Shown: in pieces, positions 10,650 to 48,526 of the stretch | Numbering within the stretch: the first letter of the stretch is position 1 | Layout: every line of letters starts with the position of its first letter | Origin: Branchiostoma floridae | Lineage: Eukaryota > Chordata > Leptocardii > Amphioxiformes > Branchiostomatidae | Reading direction: 5' to 3' | Length of the DNA: 64,000 bases | NCBI RefSeq assembly: GCF_000003815.2 | Contig: NC_049980.1 | Location: 10,058,560-10,122,559 of the forward strand | The notes under the pieces: generated by a model | Seen by the model: only the letters and a program-made list of their open reading frames with translations | What the model was told of the DNA's origin: nothing | Databases searched by the model: none | Position numbers and translations under genes: made by a program

Positions 10650-12995
10650 AGATTGGAAACGCATTACCTTTCAGTGCCAGTCATTTATATTTATACCCCG
10701 TACCGCTCTGAAAGTCCTCGTCCATTACAGCGCACGTCATGATTCATCAAGCGACAAAGATCTGTACGGAATGGCTGTACGCACTTGACTACACCCTGTT
10801 CAGGGCGAACCAAAGTAGTCATTCATTACCCATCGCGCAGAGCAAGTCGATTCACTCGTTTAGAAAATTGCAATCCAACGTCACACATCACTTATATAGA
10901 AGCATTAACTCTCATCATATACAGCGTTATATCGTGCGTTTGCACGCGCAAATCTTCACACAAAGTATTAGAATGTCAAGATCTGGGGCAACATGTACAC
11001 GAGAGCAGGTCTTAGCGTGAAGCTGATTCAAAGGGTATTGGAGTTAAGTCTGGACATTCATCTTGTATCATGCACAACTATACAGTGTATTCACTGCTTC
11101 AAGATTAATTACCCTACTAGCCGGTGGCTATTGCAAAGTTAGCCCTTGCAACAAGCAAGTACGGATCACATGACTTGAACATAAAACATAACTTACAGTC
11201 TAAACTATGCTACATATGGTGTCTAGAGGGAAGGTCAGGGTCAGTATGTACAATAATGTATTACAATTGTATGCGGTTTCAATTGACTGTTGGGGTATTT
11301 AGTTCAAATTTGGCCCCCGAATTCAAACATGTTTACTACAAACGAACAGCTTGTATCGTGCGTGCATCCCGACTATCACGTCACACGGACGCCCCATATA
11401 TAAAATTCATATACATGTACAAATATGAAACATTCAACTCTGGGTTGACGACCTACCGCACAATTCACGCATCTAAAAAGAGAGAACGGTCGATCAACAG
11501 CTTTGATGTCGGGTCAAACTATATGTACAAGAGCTCTTTTGGAAATTGGGGTCGACGTGTGGAGTAGGTACATGCAGGTTCAGATGAACAAGGAAATACT
11601 GGATAGCAGACTCCGCCCCTTGATAGTAAGCGCCCTCTGGTAGAACATAGAAAAACTGCAATGCATCATGATTGTCTTCCATGTTCACCTGTATCATCAT
11701 CCCGTCTCCGTGTGTTCGCACTCCCTCTGCTACCTACTGATCTTTTTATTCCGAAAACAGACGACAGATACACCAAAGCAAAGCAGTCGACTGAAATTTA
11801 GTGGTTTACAATAAACCATGTTTATACATACTATTTCTTAGATTCATGTGTTTGTGTTGCTATATGTGCTTCATCTTCACAGGCCCGTTGCAGAGCTGAG
11901 CTTCACCTTTTAACCGCAAGAGGGTTCCCCCAAACTTTCGGAGGAGGTTGATTGTCGGATAGCTTGTGGCTGAACCAAACAACCTAAGTTTCATATTTAG
12001 TACGTTCATGTTTAGGCCATTTTGATTTGATTATATCCTTTAGTAGATGACATCCGCTCGCGCATCAATTTCGCGCGCGCGCCGTTTCCAAATAAAAAAG
12101 TTTTCGGCCATACTGTGATGGAGGGATAAGGAGTGCAGAAAAAGCCCCATCCCTGAGAAGAGAGCGACGCGAATACTTTCCCCGAAGCATAAGAAAGAGT
12201 GTGGTTGGTTGGGTGTGTAGCTTCTACCCTCCTCTTCACATCTCAACATCCCCGTTCCCTTCCTACCATCCCTATTTGTCCAGACTTTTCGCCTGTTTTT
12301 TTCTCAACGACCACCTGCTTTCCCTCCCCAAAGTCAAACTGTGCGCCTTTTGTGATGATATCGCCATTTTCATATGCCTACCCTCATTAGCATACGTGCT
12401 CATTTGAATAACTCCCCTGATTGGTTACCCTCCTAAATTGAGTTATTGACCACCTGTTTCTCGCGTGTGGGTACAGGTGTAGCGTTGGTTTCATCGCAGC
12501 TGTGGTGAATACTAGTAACATCAAAGCAATGCGAAACGTGGAACACAGGGGGCTGCATTTGACACCTGCAAAATTGTACGCTATACTTGATTAGAGAAGC
12601 CAACGTGAAATGGGTCGAAAGGCTTTACGCCAAATTGTTGCCACCTTTTTACGTGAAATCTAATACATGTGCCTTCATATAATGTCAATTGTGTCAAACC
12701 AATGACCTTGGGTAAAGGAACGTGTGTTTTTGTATGGTCTAACGTTATATATTTCATTTAAAATTGATTTCCGGATTCGCACTCCCTGTAAGTTAAACTG
12801 TTTTCCCATAACCCTCTCTCCTTCTAGATTTATGGATGATAATCAGGTTTGTAAGAAAATTGCGCGACCGTGCTTTAATTGAAGTGTCCTTGTCCGCGCG
12901 CAGTAGTTCGAAACCGGTTTTTCTGAGTGGCTATCTGCTGCTTGGATCCCAATGATGTCACACATTGGAATACTTGGTAACGTTTTGTAGATGAT

Positions 12996-13051
12996 CGGGA
13001 CAAATGACTTTAGTTTTTCAACTCGGGACAAATGACTTTAGTTTTTCAACT
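12996..13051. repeat. 28-bp tandem duplication
   Basis: Two identical adjacent copies of a 28-bp unit starting CGGGACAAATGACTTTAG. No other structure is seen around it. Confidence 0.92.
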
Positions 13052-13224
13052 CCAAGTTGGATGGTAGTACAACTCAACATATATTAGCTATATGGTATCT
13101 TTGTTTTAAAATCAGAACAACAATAGCCATGGAGATAAAATGTATTCGTACAGAATTGAACCAGTTGAGTTGACAGCGTAGTCAGTTGAATTGAGGTCAT
13201 TTAAAAAATAGTAGATGACCCTAC

Positions 13225-13466
13225 TGTCCTTTTCCGTCAGTAGAGGAGTTATCATTGAACAGTTAAGAGCGATTTACCCTCAATATGGTGTTCTGGAGGA
13301 CAGTTGAATGAGGTGATTTGATTACGTTTCAACTTCCTTAAAAGTAGATGAAACATGAAACGCCTAATATAGATACTTTTTCCATCAGTAGGAGTTATCA
13401 AGATGGGTAGCGTTTAAGAGGCAGACAGCGATTCACCCTTAACGATGTTCTGAAGGACAGTTGACA
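13225..13466. repeat. diverged direct repeat upstream of dehydrogenase promoter
   Basis: The segments at about 13225-13312 and 13368-13466 share, in the same order, a TTTTCC-TCAGTAG core, GAGTTATCA, an AGCGATT-ACCCT box, and TGTTCTG-AGGACAGTTGA. They look like an old duplication of roughly 90-100 bp, with the two copies about 145 bp apart and 150-400 bp upstream of the predicted TATA box. Confidence 0.7.
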
Positions 13467-13509
13467 GACCGACCCGCACGTTTGACACGGTAACCCATCA
13501 CGCCTGCTC

Positions 13510-13669
13510 AGCCACGCCCCCATACTTATGCCGCGCGCACGTCATGTGGGGAAGGCCATTGGGCGTCCGACACTACACACGTACTGCACGGCTGCGGCAA
13601 GGTATATATAACCGGCAAACCTCCGCTACACCCACTCTCATCACCCACCAGCTTCATACCTACTCACAG
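13510..13669 (+). promoter_or_regulatory. TATA promoter and noncoding first exon of the dehydrogenase gene
   Basis: A TATATATA box lies at 13603-13610. About 45-90 bp upstream are an inverted CCAAT core (ATTGG, 13558-13562) and a GC-box-like CCACGCCCCC (13512-13521). Transcription would start near 13633. The short transcribed stretch contains no ATG and ends at a strong donor, CTCACAG followed by GTAAGC at 13670. An acceptor (TTATACAG ending at 15767) lies 22 bases before the dehydrogenase start codon, so the model is a noncoding exon of about 36 bp and a 2.1-kb intron. This is inferred from sequence only. Confidence 0.65.
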
Positions 13670-15767
13670 GTAAGCCATGTCTAGCATTACTTACTTAACC
13701 TTAACTAGGACGGTAACAAACAAAAAAGTGACAATCTTTACTAGTAGATCTAACATTACGTAACCTACTTTTAGCCCATGCCGGTAAACGATAACATGGC
13801 GATCACTTCCGCGTTCAATATCAGCACAGAACCTCTTGCTGAGGTAAACTAGAGGCATGTCTTGCCTCTTAGTATGATGTACACGTCTGAAATGTCTAGA
13901 CTAGGTTAAAACCGTGATCGATCAACTTGCCTAATGAATTATTCAATGCCCTTGGAGTGGGGAGAGGGGAGGGGGTCGAGAAGCCGGTAGGTCGAACGTT
14001 GGCTTTGAGTATGACCTTCATGGTGAAACAAGAAGCCATGGCCGAGCAGAGGGGACGGGCTATAGATAGATGCGATCATGATACAGCTGCCAATAGAACT
14101 CCCAGTTTGAAATTTTGAGCTAAATGAGGCCCTTGATCCAACTGTAACGTTTTGATTCTGGTGGAATGTGATCTCACCTAAATCTGCCCCCAAAATTTTA
14201 TTCTGAATATTGTGTCATGAACACTTAAGGGGATGATTTTGGCATCTAACCACAACAGAAAAATTTCCATGTCACTTATTTCTAGCAGCAGTCGTTTCAA
14301 CTGTTTTGTGATGAACTTCTGAACGTTAACGGTAAAGTTAGATGTATTGAATTTGTCATTAATATTTAACCATGTCAAGGCCTGATTTTAAATCCTAACA
14401 TAATGCCTTAACCACCCAGACACTGGGATGGTTTAGGATGAATCTCTTGTAACCACAGTGACAATCACCAGATCATCATCTATCTTATATCATCACGCGA
14501 ACACACACTGATGCTTTTGACCTTGACAGAGGTTATCATGGTACAAGTACATGGCACTGATATGTCTTATATGCTAGTTAGTGTATAATTTGCATTGGAA
14601 GGAGCATACACGTTTAATATTGGAATGCACGACATGATATCATGTTACCAGAAAATAATTTTTAAGAGCGTTCCCATGAAATATGTTCGCCATATGCCAG
14701 TGGTTCGCTTGAGAGGTTACATCATTACCGTGTGTGCCTCATCTGTCAAGTGGCCGCCATTTTAAAAGGTGCATTGCACGACCTGTAGTGTTATAACACG
14801 TTACATGTAACATTACTGTAGAAGCTTTTCATTCTGACTTAGTGTGCAGAGCCACACCTGTTCAATGTTTATTATAAATACTAGTGTATTCCAATCATAT
14901 TTCAGGTGAAAGGCAAATGCTGATAAAAGATCACTGAAAAAAAATATTAGGGAAACATTAGCCCTTTTTGTGCATACAATTTTTTTTTCCTTTTTTAAGT
15001 CAGTGACTGGTTATTTCAACGCTCTAAATGAAATGTGAGGAACTTTGAGGTGTTACATTACAGGAATCACAGAAACTGTATACTGTACAGTACAAAGTAT
15101 GTCTAGACATTGTGTCACAATGTAACGTTAAGACTAGATGCACTAAATAACCCCTGAATTTACACCTTAAATCCATTCAAATGTAAGAATTATTTTGTTA
15201 CATACTTCAAGGATATTTCATATGATCCCTTTTCAGAGTTATATTGTAAGAGACACCAGAGGGCATTTTATGAAACTAGTGAAAGGGTCATTGACCTACA
15301 GTTCACTACATTCTGGGACAAGAATAACATGGATTTGGCACCAACTCTACTTACCCCTTATAGAAGCACATGCAGCATTTTGCCTTGCATTTTTGCATGC
15401 AATAAGCATTGAATTCAGATGAATCTTTCTAAGGCTAAATGGTATAACCTTCTGTTATGACAATTGTAGTGCTAAACAAAAAAATGGCATTAACTTAAGT
15501 TTGAGATATGAAATCTGCTTTGTCACTGTGAATAGGGTGTAACTTAGATATGTGTAATTGTGTAAATCAAGAGGACACACCTGGGTACACAGCAAACAAG
15601 GTCACTCCAGGTCATAACGTTATAATTTGGCCAATATTACACAGACATATGATTTGAGCAGAGCGGATTTGTTTACTTAAAAGTTTATCATTGTATGGTT
15701 TAGATGATCAACTCTACCAACTCTTCTGTCCACTGTACCCCCAGGCTTGACTGTTATTCTTATACAG

Positions 15768-18700
15768 ACCACAGACATCAACCTAAGCTATGGCAGACAA
15801 ACCGTTGGTGGTTGCGTCCCTGGCTGACCATGAGCTGTATGTGAAGATAGTGGAGGAACACTTCCGGGTGGTGTGGTGGGAGGACTACATCAAGGGCCCA
15901 GAGAAGTACAACAATGACATCCAGGGGATACTGGTGGATGCTTATGGCAGAGTGAGTAAAATCGTTATACATGTACATGTAATTTACCTTGGTGTAGGTA
16001 CCCAACCTAAGTGCCCATTACTACCCAATCTTGCTGTAGTGAGTAAAATCATTATAATTCACCTTGCCAGTAGTACTGTACCCAATCTGAGTAATGCGGC
16101 TGTTAATGTGCTCGAGGCACCTCCTCAAACACACGGCTCACATTTTATGTCCCTTCCAAAAGACAAATGCAATCCCTTACAACATGTCCAAGCTGAGCCA
16201 ACCCTGGGATTAAACTCAGGCCCATGGATCCATGGAATTGGATCTAGATTGCCAAGCAGTGGGTTTGCATTACCGTTTGGCCACAGAGACATGTTACGAT
16301 AAGCATCTCTGCTGAACTCAGTAGCTTAGCAATCAAAAATTTGTATCAAACAACAACTATAAGAACTAATGAATAATGTTTGGTGAGAGGAGGTGGTTGC
16401 TCCAGACAGCAGAGTCTTGAAACTACGTAAAATTTAAGACAGGACATATTTGTGTGGCTTATGCCTGGAGGTGGTTGTCTGTGCCAGGTGGTTGGCCGGA
16501 TGTTTGACTGTAAATCAAGCTCTGAATGTCAAACAGATACTTCAAGAATGGAGACTGCAATAGTACAACAGTGATGACATTAGATTTTGTTTTTGTCCTT
16601 AAATATTAAGGACAAATTAATAACAGACCAGCATTGTTTTGATGAAAAGGGGGCTGACATTGGGGAGTCCAGTCTTCATACTTGTTTGAATCATTATAGC
16701 ATTGGAATTGGACCTTTAACCGATTGGGTCTGAGCTTTATCAATTAGTAATGATTGTCACGCACTTAACTTCAGCCTGTCAGGTAGGGGTAGCGCTGGCT
16801 TGTTTCCAAACCTCGGGCAATCTGATCATGAACAATCAAATATAGATGTATAATATTGCTCTTCCAGCTGAAGCGTGTGGACGGCTCACTCCTGGACCAC
16901 CTGCCCAACCTGAAGATTGTCAGCACCTTGAGTGTGGGAACAGACCATCTGGATCTGGAGGTAAGTTCAAGGGGGAGGGGGGTTCATAACCACCTGCTGT
17001 TAAAATCTGTAAATCACAGCATGTAGTACCTGTTCTGTTTATAGTACCGTATTCAAAATTGGAGCTTTGTTTTCAATCTACAAAAAAGTTCCTCTTAAAC
17101 TGTTTAGATAATATACATTGTAAAAATTTGAACTACAAAAACTTGACTTAATCTGTAGTTTGTACCATGGAAGTTGTGATGTTTGATAATTTGGTTTCTA
17201 CGTAGCTGCTGTTCAAGAGAGGGATCAAGGTGTCCCGTGTGCCAGATGTGAGCAGTGACTGTGTGGCGGACTGGGGAATCACCTTACTGGTCGGGATGGC
17301 CAGACGTATTGTGGAAGGTATGAGTGACTGGAATAGGAACAATACATTGTAATGTCTATGTTTGTAAATACACTGTACATGTTTTCTAACACCCTTAGTC
17401 ATGATCTTACCGTTTATAGTCTGTTGTTCCTTGTCTTACAGGGGTTAGAATCATACAGTACTTGCACATCAATATGGTCACCTGATGACTGAGTCCCAGG
17501 TACCTCAGACAGTGTTCTGGGTGTTCAGGCTAAATAATGTATTGAAAAGGGGTAGAAATCTTGTGATGATCTTTCTGCGCCGCTTCACTTGGTTTACCCT
17601 TACAATGACCTTTATGTACACAAATAGAGCTCATTGATGAGAGTAGGGACTTATACATGTATGCTTATTTTGCACAAAAATTGATAGAATCTACAATGGA
17701 AGAAGGAATTAGATCTATTCAACAAAGTTCAATATCACACATCTTGTGTCACTGCGTGCTCATCAGAGAGCAAATGAAAGGTTGCAGAGATACATTTTTT
17801 GCTACGTTGTGAATGAATTTAGTGAGTGTCTTCTCTCAATGCACTTTGGCCATGGGTGCATGTATTTGTGAAAAATGGTGCTGGAAAAGTATGCAAAAGA
17901 TGATATGTTCCTTGTTAATTCTAGGTGTTGATTCAGCCAAGAACCCCGCTACTCCTTTTGACTTTAACATCATGGGGAAGAAGATCACTGGTTCCACCAT
18001 TGGTGTTGTTGGGTTTGGGAGAATTGGTAAGCAACAATGCCTCATCGTTTATTGTTCAAACACTGTCCTTCATAATGATTGTTCTCTGAGTGTGGTGAAA
18101 AAATAAGATGGGAAGTAAAATGAAAACATGCAGACCCCCATGTATGTGTATGGTCAGGGCAAGTATTAGCAAGTTATCAGAAAAATAAACGAAGTATGAC
18201 TGCGGATGTTGTTAAATACTACAGTTATAATTATCATGCCACATGTTATATTTGAAACATATAAAAACAGGAATGTATATCATGTCTGATGGATAAACCT
18301 GCTGTTTCTTCTAGGTTACAAGATTGCTGAGCGAGCCTATGGATTCAGCATGAAGGTCCTGTACTACGATGTCTTCCGGCGGTGAGTTTCTTGTAGCCTG
18401 ACTAAATCACACTCTTAGCAGCCCAACTGACTGACCAGTGCAGTACAATCAACAAAATATAGCATAAACATTCATTGCAATGTATATCATCATCAATTTT
18501 CATTTTTTGTCGAGATTGAGGAAAAGCCAAAAAGCAGTTACTCAAGCAGCTGGATATGATTTTAGAAACAGTCAGACATTTCAGATAGTATCCACTATCT
18601 TTCATCAGTGACACTGACATGTGTGGGGAAAAGTTGTGAAAAATTTGTTTGTTGCTTTAAAATTAAAGTGCTACAAGTTGTAGAACAATTTAAGCAAACA

Positions 18701-19908
18701 AGCTTCAAAGAGTAATTAATTCTTGGTACACTACTGCAGACAGTAAAACTTATTAAAACAGGTGCATGACAGAAAAGCTGCAGTTTTCAAATGACCTGCT
18801 AGATGGCATGCATGTACATGTTGGTAAGCACCCTGTCCTAGGTGCTGAAATGACTTCAAATGGTATACCCAATATTAAACATCCTGGGAAGCCTTCCCAC
18901 TGTCACGATTAGTCAGGCCATATCACAAAATGTTTGTTAACATCGTTACTGTGTATTCAGCTGGTTCAGGCTTATAAGAATCCATCTTGTTTCAGATCGG
19001 AGGAAGAAGAGAAGAAGATCGGTGCTACATATTACAGTTCTGTGGATGAGATGCTGCCCCACTGTGACTTTGTGATACTGATCGTACCGCTGCTGCCCAC
19101 CACCCGCGGGATGATCGGCAAGAAACAGTTTGAATTGATGAAGAACTCCGCTATCTTAGTCAATGTTGCAAGAGGTTAGTTGAAATCAATTATGCTTTTT
19201 CAGATTTAACAAATTGTTGAGTAAATAGATGAAACTATAATTTTCATATCACACATTGGTATAAAAGTGGACAATTTATCAAAAAATCATAAATTTTTCA
19301 GAAAGATCTGCAGCAGATGCTGCTATAGGGATAAATCTATGAAAACAATGTAGTTATTCAGATGATACATACCATCCAGAAGAAAAGGATCTGTAAAGGG
19401 CAAAAAGATCTTTTGTTAAAAGAAATATTCTGTTAGATACAGAGCAAAGATAACACTATACACAAACCTGCAAGAAAAAGATAACTTGTATCCTGCATCC
19501 ATCACTCTGTCATGATCACATGCAGGTATATCCACATCCTGTGCTTACAGTACAAGTATGTACATACAGATTGGGTACTAGTACTACCTTACTTCAGTTT
19601 GTCATGTTTGATTGAAAACCCTGCTTTCAGCCCAAGTCATAGACCAAGATGCACTTGTGGAGGCCCTGAAGAACAAGACCATCCGTTCAGCGGCCATCGA
19701 CGTTACTTACCCGGAGCCCCTCCCTGACGACCACCCGCTCCGTTTCCTGGACAACATCATCATCACGCCTCACATGGGGGCCAACAGCGAGGAATCCCGC
19801 CGCGGCGTGGTGGTGGCCGGGGTGAAGAGCTGCATCGCCGGCGTGAAAGGGGAGCCTATCCCCAACGAGGTGCTGCCACCTACCCAGAAACCAGGAAAGC
19901 TGCACTAA
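15768..19908 (+). CDS. D-2-hydroxyacid dehydrogenase, glyoxylate/hydroxypyruvate reductase-like (7 coding exons)
   Basis: Coding exons: 15790-15951, 16868-16960, 17206-17317, 17925-18026, 18315-18381, 18996-19174, 19631-19908. All introns are GT-AG and phases match throughout, giving 993 nt or 330 aa, close to the 328 aa of human GRHPR. The start codon follows a 22-nt 5' untranslated part of the exon. Family hallmarks: the nucleotide-binding GFGRIG at residues 152-157; catalytic Arg238 in LVNVAR, Glu267 in DVTYPEPLP and His286 in ITPHMG, the Arg-Glu-His triad of this superfamily. The flanking N- and C-terminal parts form the substrate domain. It should reduce glyoxylate, hydroxypyruvate or related 2-keto acids with NAD(P)H, probably in the cytosol, since no targeting peptide is evident. 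The residue after Arg238 is Ala rather than the usual Gly. The exact substrate is uncertain; 2-ketogluconate reductase-type family members look equally similar. Confidence 0.92.
16080..16310. repeat. probable interspersed repeat in dehydrogenase intron 2
   Basis: Within the intron after exon 15768-15951 lies a segment with a GGGATTAAACTCAGGCCC stretch and a CCGTTTGGCCACAGAGACA end, which reads like a degenerate short interspersed element. Only one copy is in the window, so this is a suggestion, not a demonstration. Confidence 0.3.
18525..18612. repeat. palindromic intronic repeat
   Basis: Contains TTACTCAAGCAGCTGGATA, the palindrome AGATAGTATCCACTATCT and a trailing TCAGTGAC. A related piece, TCACTCAAGCAACTGGATA, occurs at about 29204-29222 in an AGTPBP1 intron, so this is a dispersed repeat family. 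Boundaries are approximate. Confidence 0.55.
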
Positions 19909-22900
19909 ACAACGAGCAGCTCTCCTGGGTTTGAGCTTCAGGCCCGTCACTAACAAAAGGAGCTTGTGCTTCAATCTGCACATCACCATTCTTATAACTT
20001 ACTAGTACAGATCAGTACATGCTCACCATGTAGACTTGTAAAAGTCAAGATTCAAGTTCAAAGAGTTTATAAAAACAGTTTATGTAAAAAGTTTGTGAAT
20101 TTCAGTCTGAAAAGAGCAATAAGATTTAGATGGAGAGAGCATCAGAATGGTGTACTCTAGCGCTTTCAGCTTTGCTGGAGGCACATCTTTATATTGGCTT
20201 ATGAGAGGTATGTGAGTTAAGGAAGCAGCTACATAATGAACTTAGTTCTGTATTTGTTTAGCTGGTATATTATATATAACAGCCCTTCAGCATATAACAC
20301 CAGCTTCTGTGTTATAGCTATATGAGTCTTCAGTCCATGTTGTATATTTACATCTATATAGTACATTAATTGTCTTTCAGCTTGTCTGTATGTGCTGTGG
20401 CTAAGGCTGAACTCTAAAGCTGGTCCCAGCATAGAGATTTCATGCACTTAAATAATTGTTCTGTAAGGTACAGGGTATGTCAGGAGCTGAGCTGCAAGGG
20501 AATTTTCTTTTTGTAGCATAACTTTTGCCACGCCTATTATGTTGCCATGACTGACTCAGAGGCTCTTGCCATGGCTGGCAGTATTGCCTGGCACGGAAGC
20601 TACCACAGCTGTTATTTGAAATGATCCAGTGCTGAACTCTGCTGCAGGGGTAAGGAATTGTTTTCATGACAATTTAATTGTGACTTATCTGTATTTATTT
20701 CATATGTTTGGATAGAGATTGCAATCTGGTAAAATCAGTGATTCTGCTGGTAGAGATACACTTTTTGTACCTATCAAAATCTACAGTTTTCTGTGCATGT
20801 GGAGACTAGCTTGAAAGAGAAAACTTAAAAACTTCTGTTCATATCACTTTAAATAAATGGATTTGTGTGAAACTCAGGATCTACTTTTCCTATAATGGGA
20901 CTGACCACCCTAACACATTCCTAGCAACCTGACCGGAGTAAGGTCGACACTCTGATTGCAATCCATACTAGCAGAATCTGCAATTTTGCGGGATTGCAAA
21001 CTCTACCCTGACATAAGTGTCTGTTTCATGTCCATGTATCTGTCTGTGTTTTCTGTTGAACAGATGCTCCAGTCCATGATGTACTGAACATCTTACATTT
21101 GTCATAACATCATCTCTAACCAGACCCTACTACAAGTGCATCCATGTTGTGTTTACATAATGTTTTGTATTTTTGGAAAGGTGGAACTTTAAGGGGAAAT
21201 TCTGGAATTTTTTAAAATTTGGCTTGTGTGGTAGTGCAATGTCTGTGAGATTTGTCTGTATTTAAACCAACTGTAACATCTATTGAGAAGTGTGGAACAG
21301 GCAGCTGAGATCAGTAACAAAGAAATGTTAACACCTCATTAGAGTGTGGGATTGTATTTGCTTGATCTTTATATTGCTGTAAAATGAATTGAAAGTTAAG
21401 GCTTTCCAAAGATACATTATATAATGCAGATAGTAAGGTAAGAACAGATATCAAAATGACCGCACAAAATTTTATTGTGATGTGGGTGGGGGGTAAGGAG
21501 TGGTGCTAATAAGGTAACGTTTAGTCATTGACAGGACAAGATAGCATGGTTCTGGGAAGAGTCACAGCTGACATTTGCTGCTCATGTTGTTAAGTCCTGC
21601 TTTGAGATGTGACTGTTGTCTCTTGGGTACACAGGTCTGTTTTCAGAATGATGTTTCTAAGCTAAGCCCTGGATGGTTCTGGATAAATCTTACATGAAAG
21701 ATACTGTTGCAGCTAGCTAAGGCCTTGAGAAAGCCTGTGTACACAGGCTGTATACAAGTGCTGCTATAGATGGTAAAGTATATTCAAAAGTATTTCTGTA
21801 GATGTCACTGAGGCGTGTTTAAGATATAAACATCTAGTTTGTGGATCATCTTGATTGTACGGATCACTACAGACCAATAAATTCATATATTACCATAAAC
21901 CAGCTTGGCAAGTTCTGTTGTTGTATGAAGCAGGTGGGTCATGCATACTATTAAACTTCATGGATACATCTAATGTTACATTGTAGAGAATACAACATGG
22001 CATATTGTGTATCACCTGGGGTACCAGCCCTCCCACAGGTTGGAGCGTGGAAGCTCAAATGGCAATTTGAACCCTACATGTATGAAAGCCCATGGGGTAA
22101 AATACAGACTGATCCAAAACACCCGTATTGAGCTTTATCAAGGCAAAGATTTGACCAAAATGTCACAAGTTATTCCTCAGTAAACATACTTGTAATTCAA
22201 TCTAACAATGGAATGATGAAGTCATGTACATCATGCAACAACAACAAAAAACCATCTGTGCAAATTTTTTGAGCACACAAACAAAACACACACACAGAAA
22301 TTTAGATATAATTTTCATTTAATTCCAAAGATTCCATTATATATATCAGGGTAGTATGTACCAATGATATCAACAACAAGTTACTGGCATCAATTATGTT
22401 GACACAGTGTTTGGCTAGTTTGAATTCATATTTCATTGTACAGTTCAGTTGGCTATTGGTGCACATATGTCAGATAATATAAGTTGCATTTTATCTTACT
22501 ACGTTTTCTTTTCATGAGCTTGTCTACAAAACTCAAATTAACAGGACTAACTGAACAATATTCTCAAAGATAGATTAATTGAAAACATTAAAGCATTAAA
22601 AGGGATCAAGAAGAAGTCTTGTTACACTCTAAATCTCTGTACAAGTGGCCATTTCATCTTTAGGCAACCTTAAATTGAAGTAGGTTTCTAGTTAATATGA
22701 GTTTAAGCAGTGACCGTAGAATTGTAGATGTTGCATTTAGTCAAGGGGGAGATTTCTTATAAAATGGGAAAGCAATTTGCATGAGGTAGCTGATGGGGAA
22801 AAATAGTTTAAGATGTAGAAAACAGTAAAGTAATGTGAAAGGTAAGTCTAGGGGGAATAAGGACTTTCATGAGATGCTTTCATAGGCCTTTGAACCCATG

Positions 22901-23979
22901 CCACAACCACTGTACATTGCATAGTAAGACATGTAGATGTACAAACTTAAGAAGTGATATGGCTCTTACAGTTTGTTCGACATGAGAAAAAAAATTTAAT
23001 AATTACAAGAAATATTTGAACTTCCTTCTCATTCTTACTCCATTAAACTATTGTGGACTGACTTTTGATACTTTCTTAAAACCATGTAAAACTTTTCAAA
23101 CTCAGACACATTGTGATCAGCCCAAATAAAATGGCCATGAGATTTTTGTGGTAGACACAACCCTTCAGCGATTACCATATTGAGTAATATGTTTAAACAT
23201 TCTGCATATATTTTGTAGCTACTGAAAAAGCTCCAAAAACATATCGAGCACAACATACAATGCTTTTCCGAGCTTGCCATGTGACACACTGTAAAGAAAA
23301 TGAGACCACTAGTATCCTGCCCTATAAAAAAAATATATATAACATAGCTACACAAAGATTTAGAAAACATAACTTGTACAGTCTCTTTGTATAAGGTTCT
23401 AAAAAAATTAGGAAAAAACATCCCTACATTGGCCGTGCTGCATTGTAAGCAATAAGTAACAAAGTGTATCTGTACTTGTACTAGCCAATTTTACAAATAT
23501 ACATAAACATATATCCAATAACACCAATATTTTGAACAATTGCATGGCCATTCAAGAAACATCCATGTGCATCCCCAAATAACTTTACTTTTCTCAACCA
23601 TTCTTTTCCTTGTGGAGTATACTTACAATAAACAAAAGACTTTATATTTCCAGATACATTTGCTTTAAAACACACATGCACCCATCCATGGGTAATTGCT
23701 ATCCGTTTACTCGTTATCTTCTACTGCACTCCGATAAAACCTTGCCTAACTTCAGACCTGCATATCAAACATATTGCGGATCTTGAGGATGTGGCTTTGT
23801 TTGTTTTCTGTTCACACTGCAATTCACTTATCTGCAATGGGTTCCTTAGTTCTACCGTACTTTGTGTTTGTCATGATATGTCTGCCCCCCTATGTATACC
23901 AATGCCTCCTCCCTTCTCTATGTATCTATCCTTTCTGTATAACCCAACCTGATATGTCCTGTTCATGTAGACTTCTCAA
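19909..23979. other. convergent intergenic region with 3' untranslated sequence of both neighbours
   Basis: The dehydrogenase (plus) and AGTPBP1 (minus) end toward each other here. A plausible polyadenylation signal for the dehydrogenase is AATAAA at 20852-20857 followed by a GT-rich stretch; a second AATAAA is at 21876-21881. For AGTPBP1 there is no single obvious minus-strand signal; candidates include the complement of TTTATT at 21471-21476. Open frames of up to 128 codons (minus strand 23035-23421) lack recognisable domains and are likely noncoding. Confidence 0.5.

Positions 23980-48526
<24,547 letters not shown>

Larger units (their letters stand above)
9643..13480. other. intergenic region upstream of the dehydrogenase promoter
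   Basis: Apart from the foldback element at 10387-10640 and the small repeats listed separately, no exon can be supported. The 147-codon plus-strand frame at 11124-11567 and the overlapping 75-codon minus-strand frame at 11494-11721 show no family motif and no coherent splice partners. GC-richer patches occur around 12,060-12,120 and 12,890-12,960. Confidence 0.5.

Noticed and set aside
11124-11567. 147-codon plus-strand frame
   Set aside because: Composition is not coding-like, with no recognisable motif and no splice partners.
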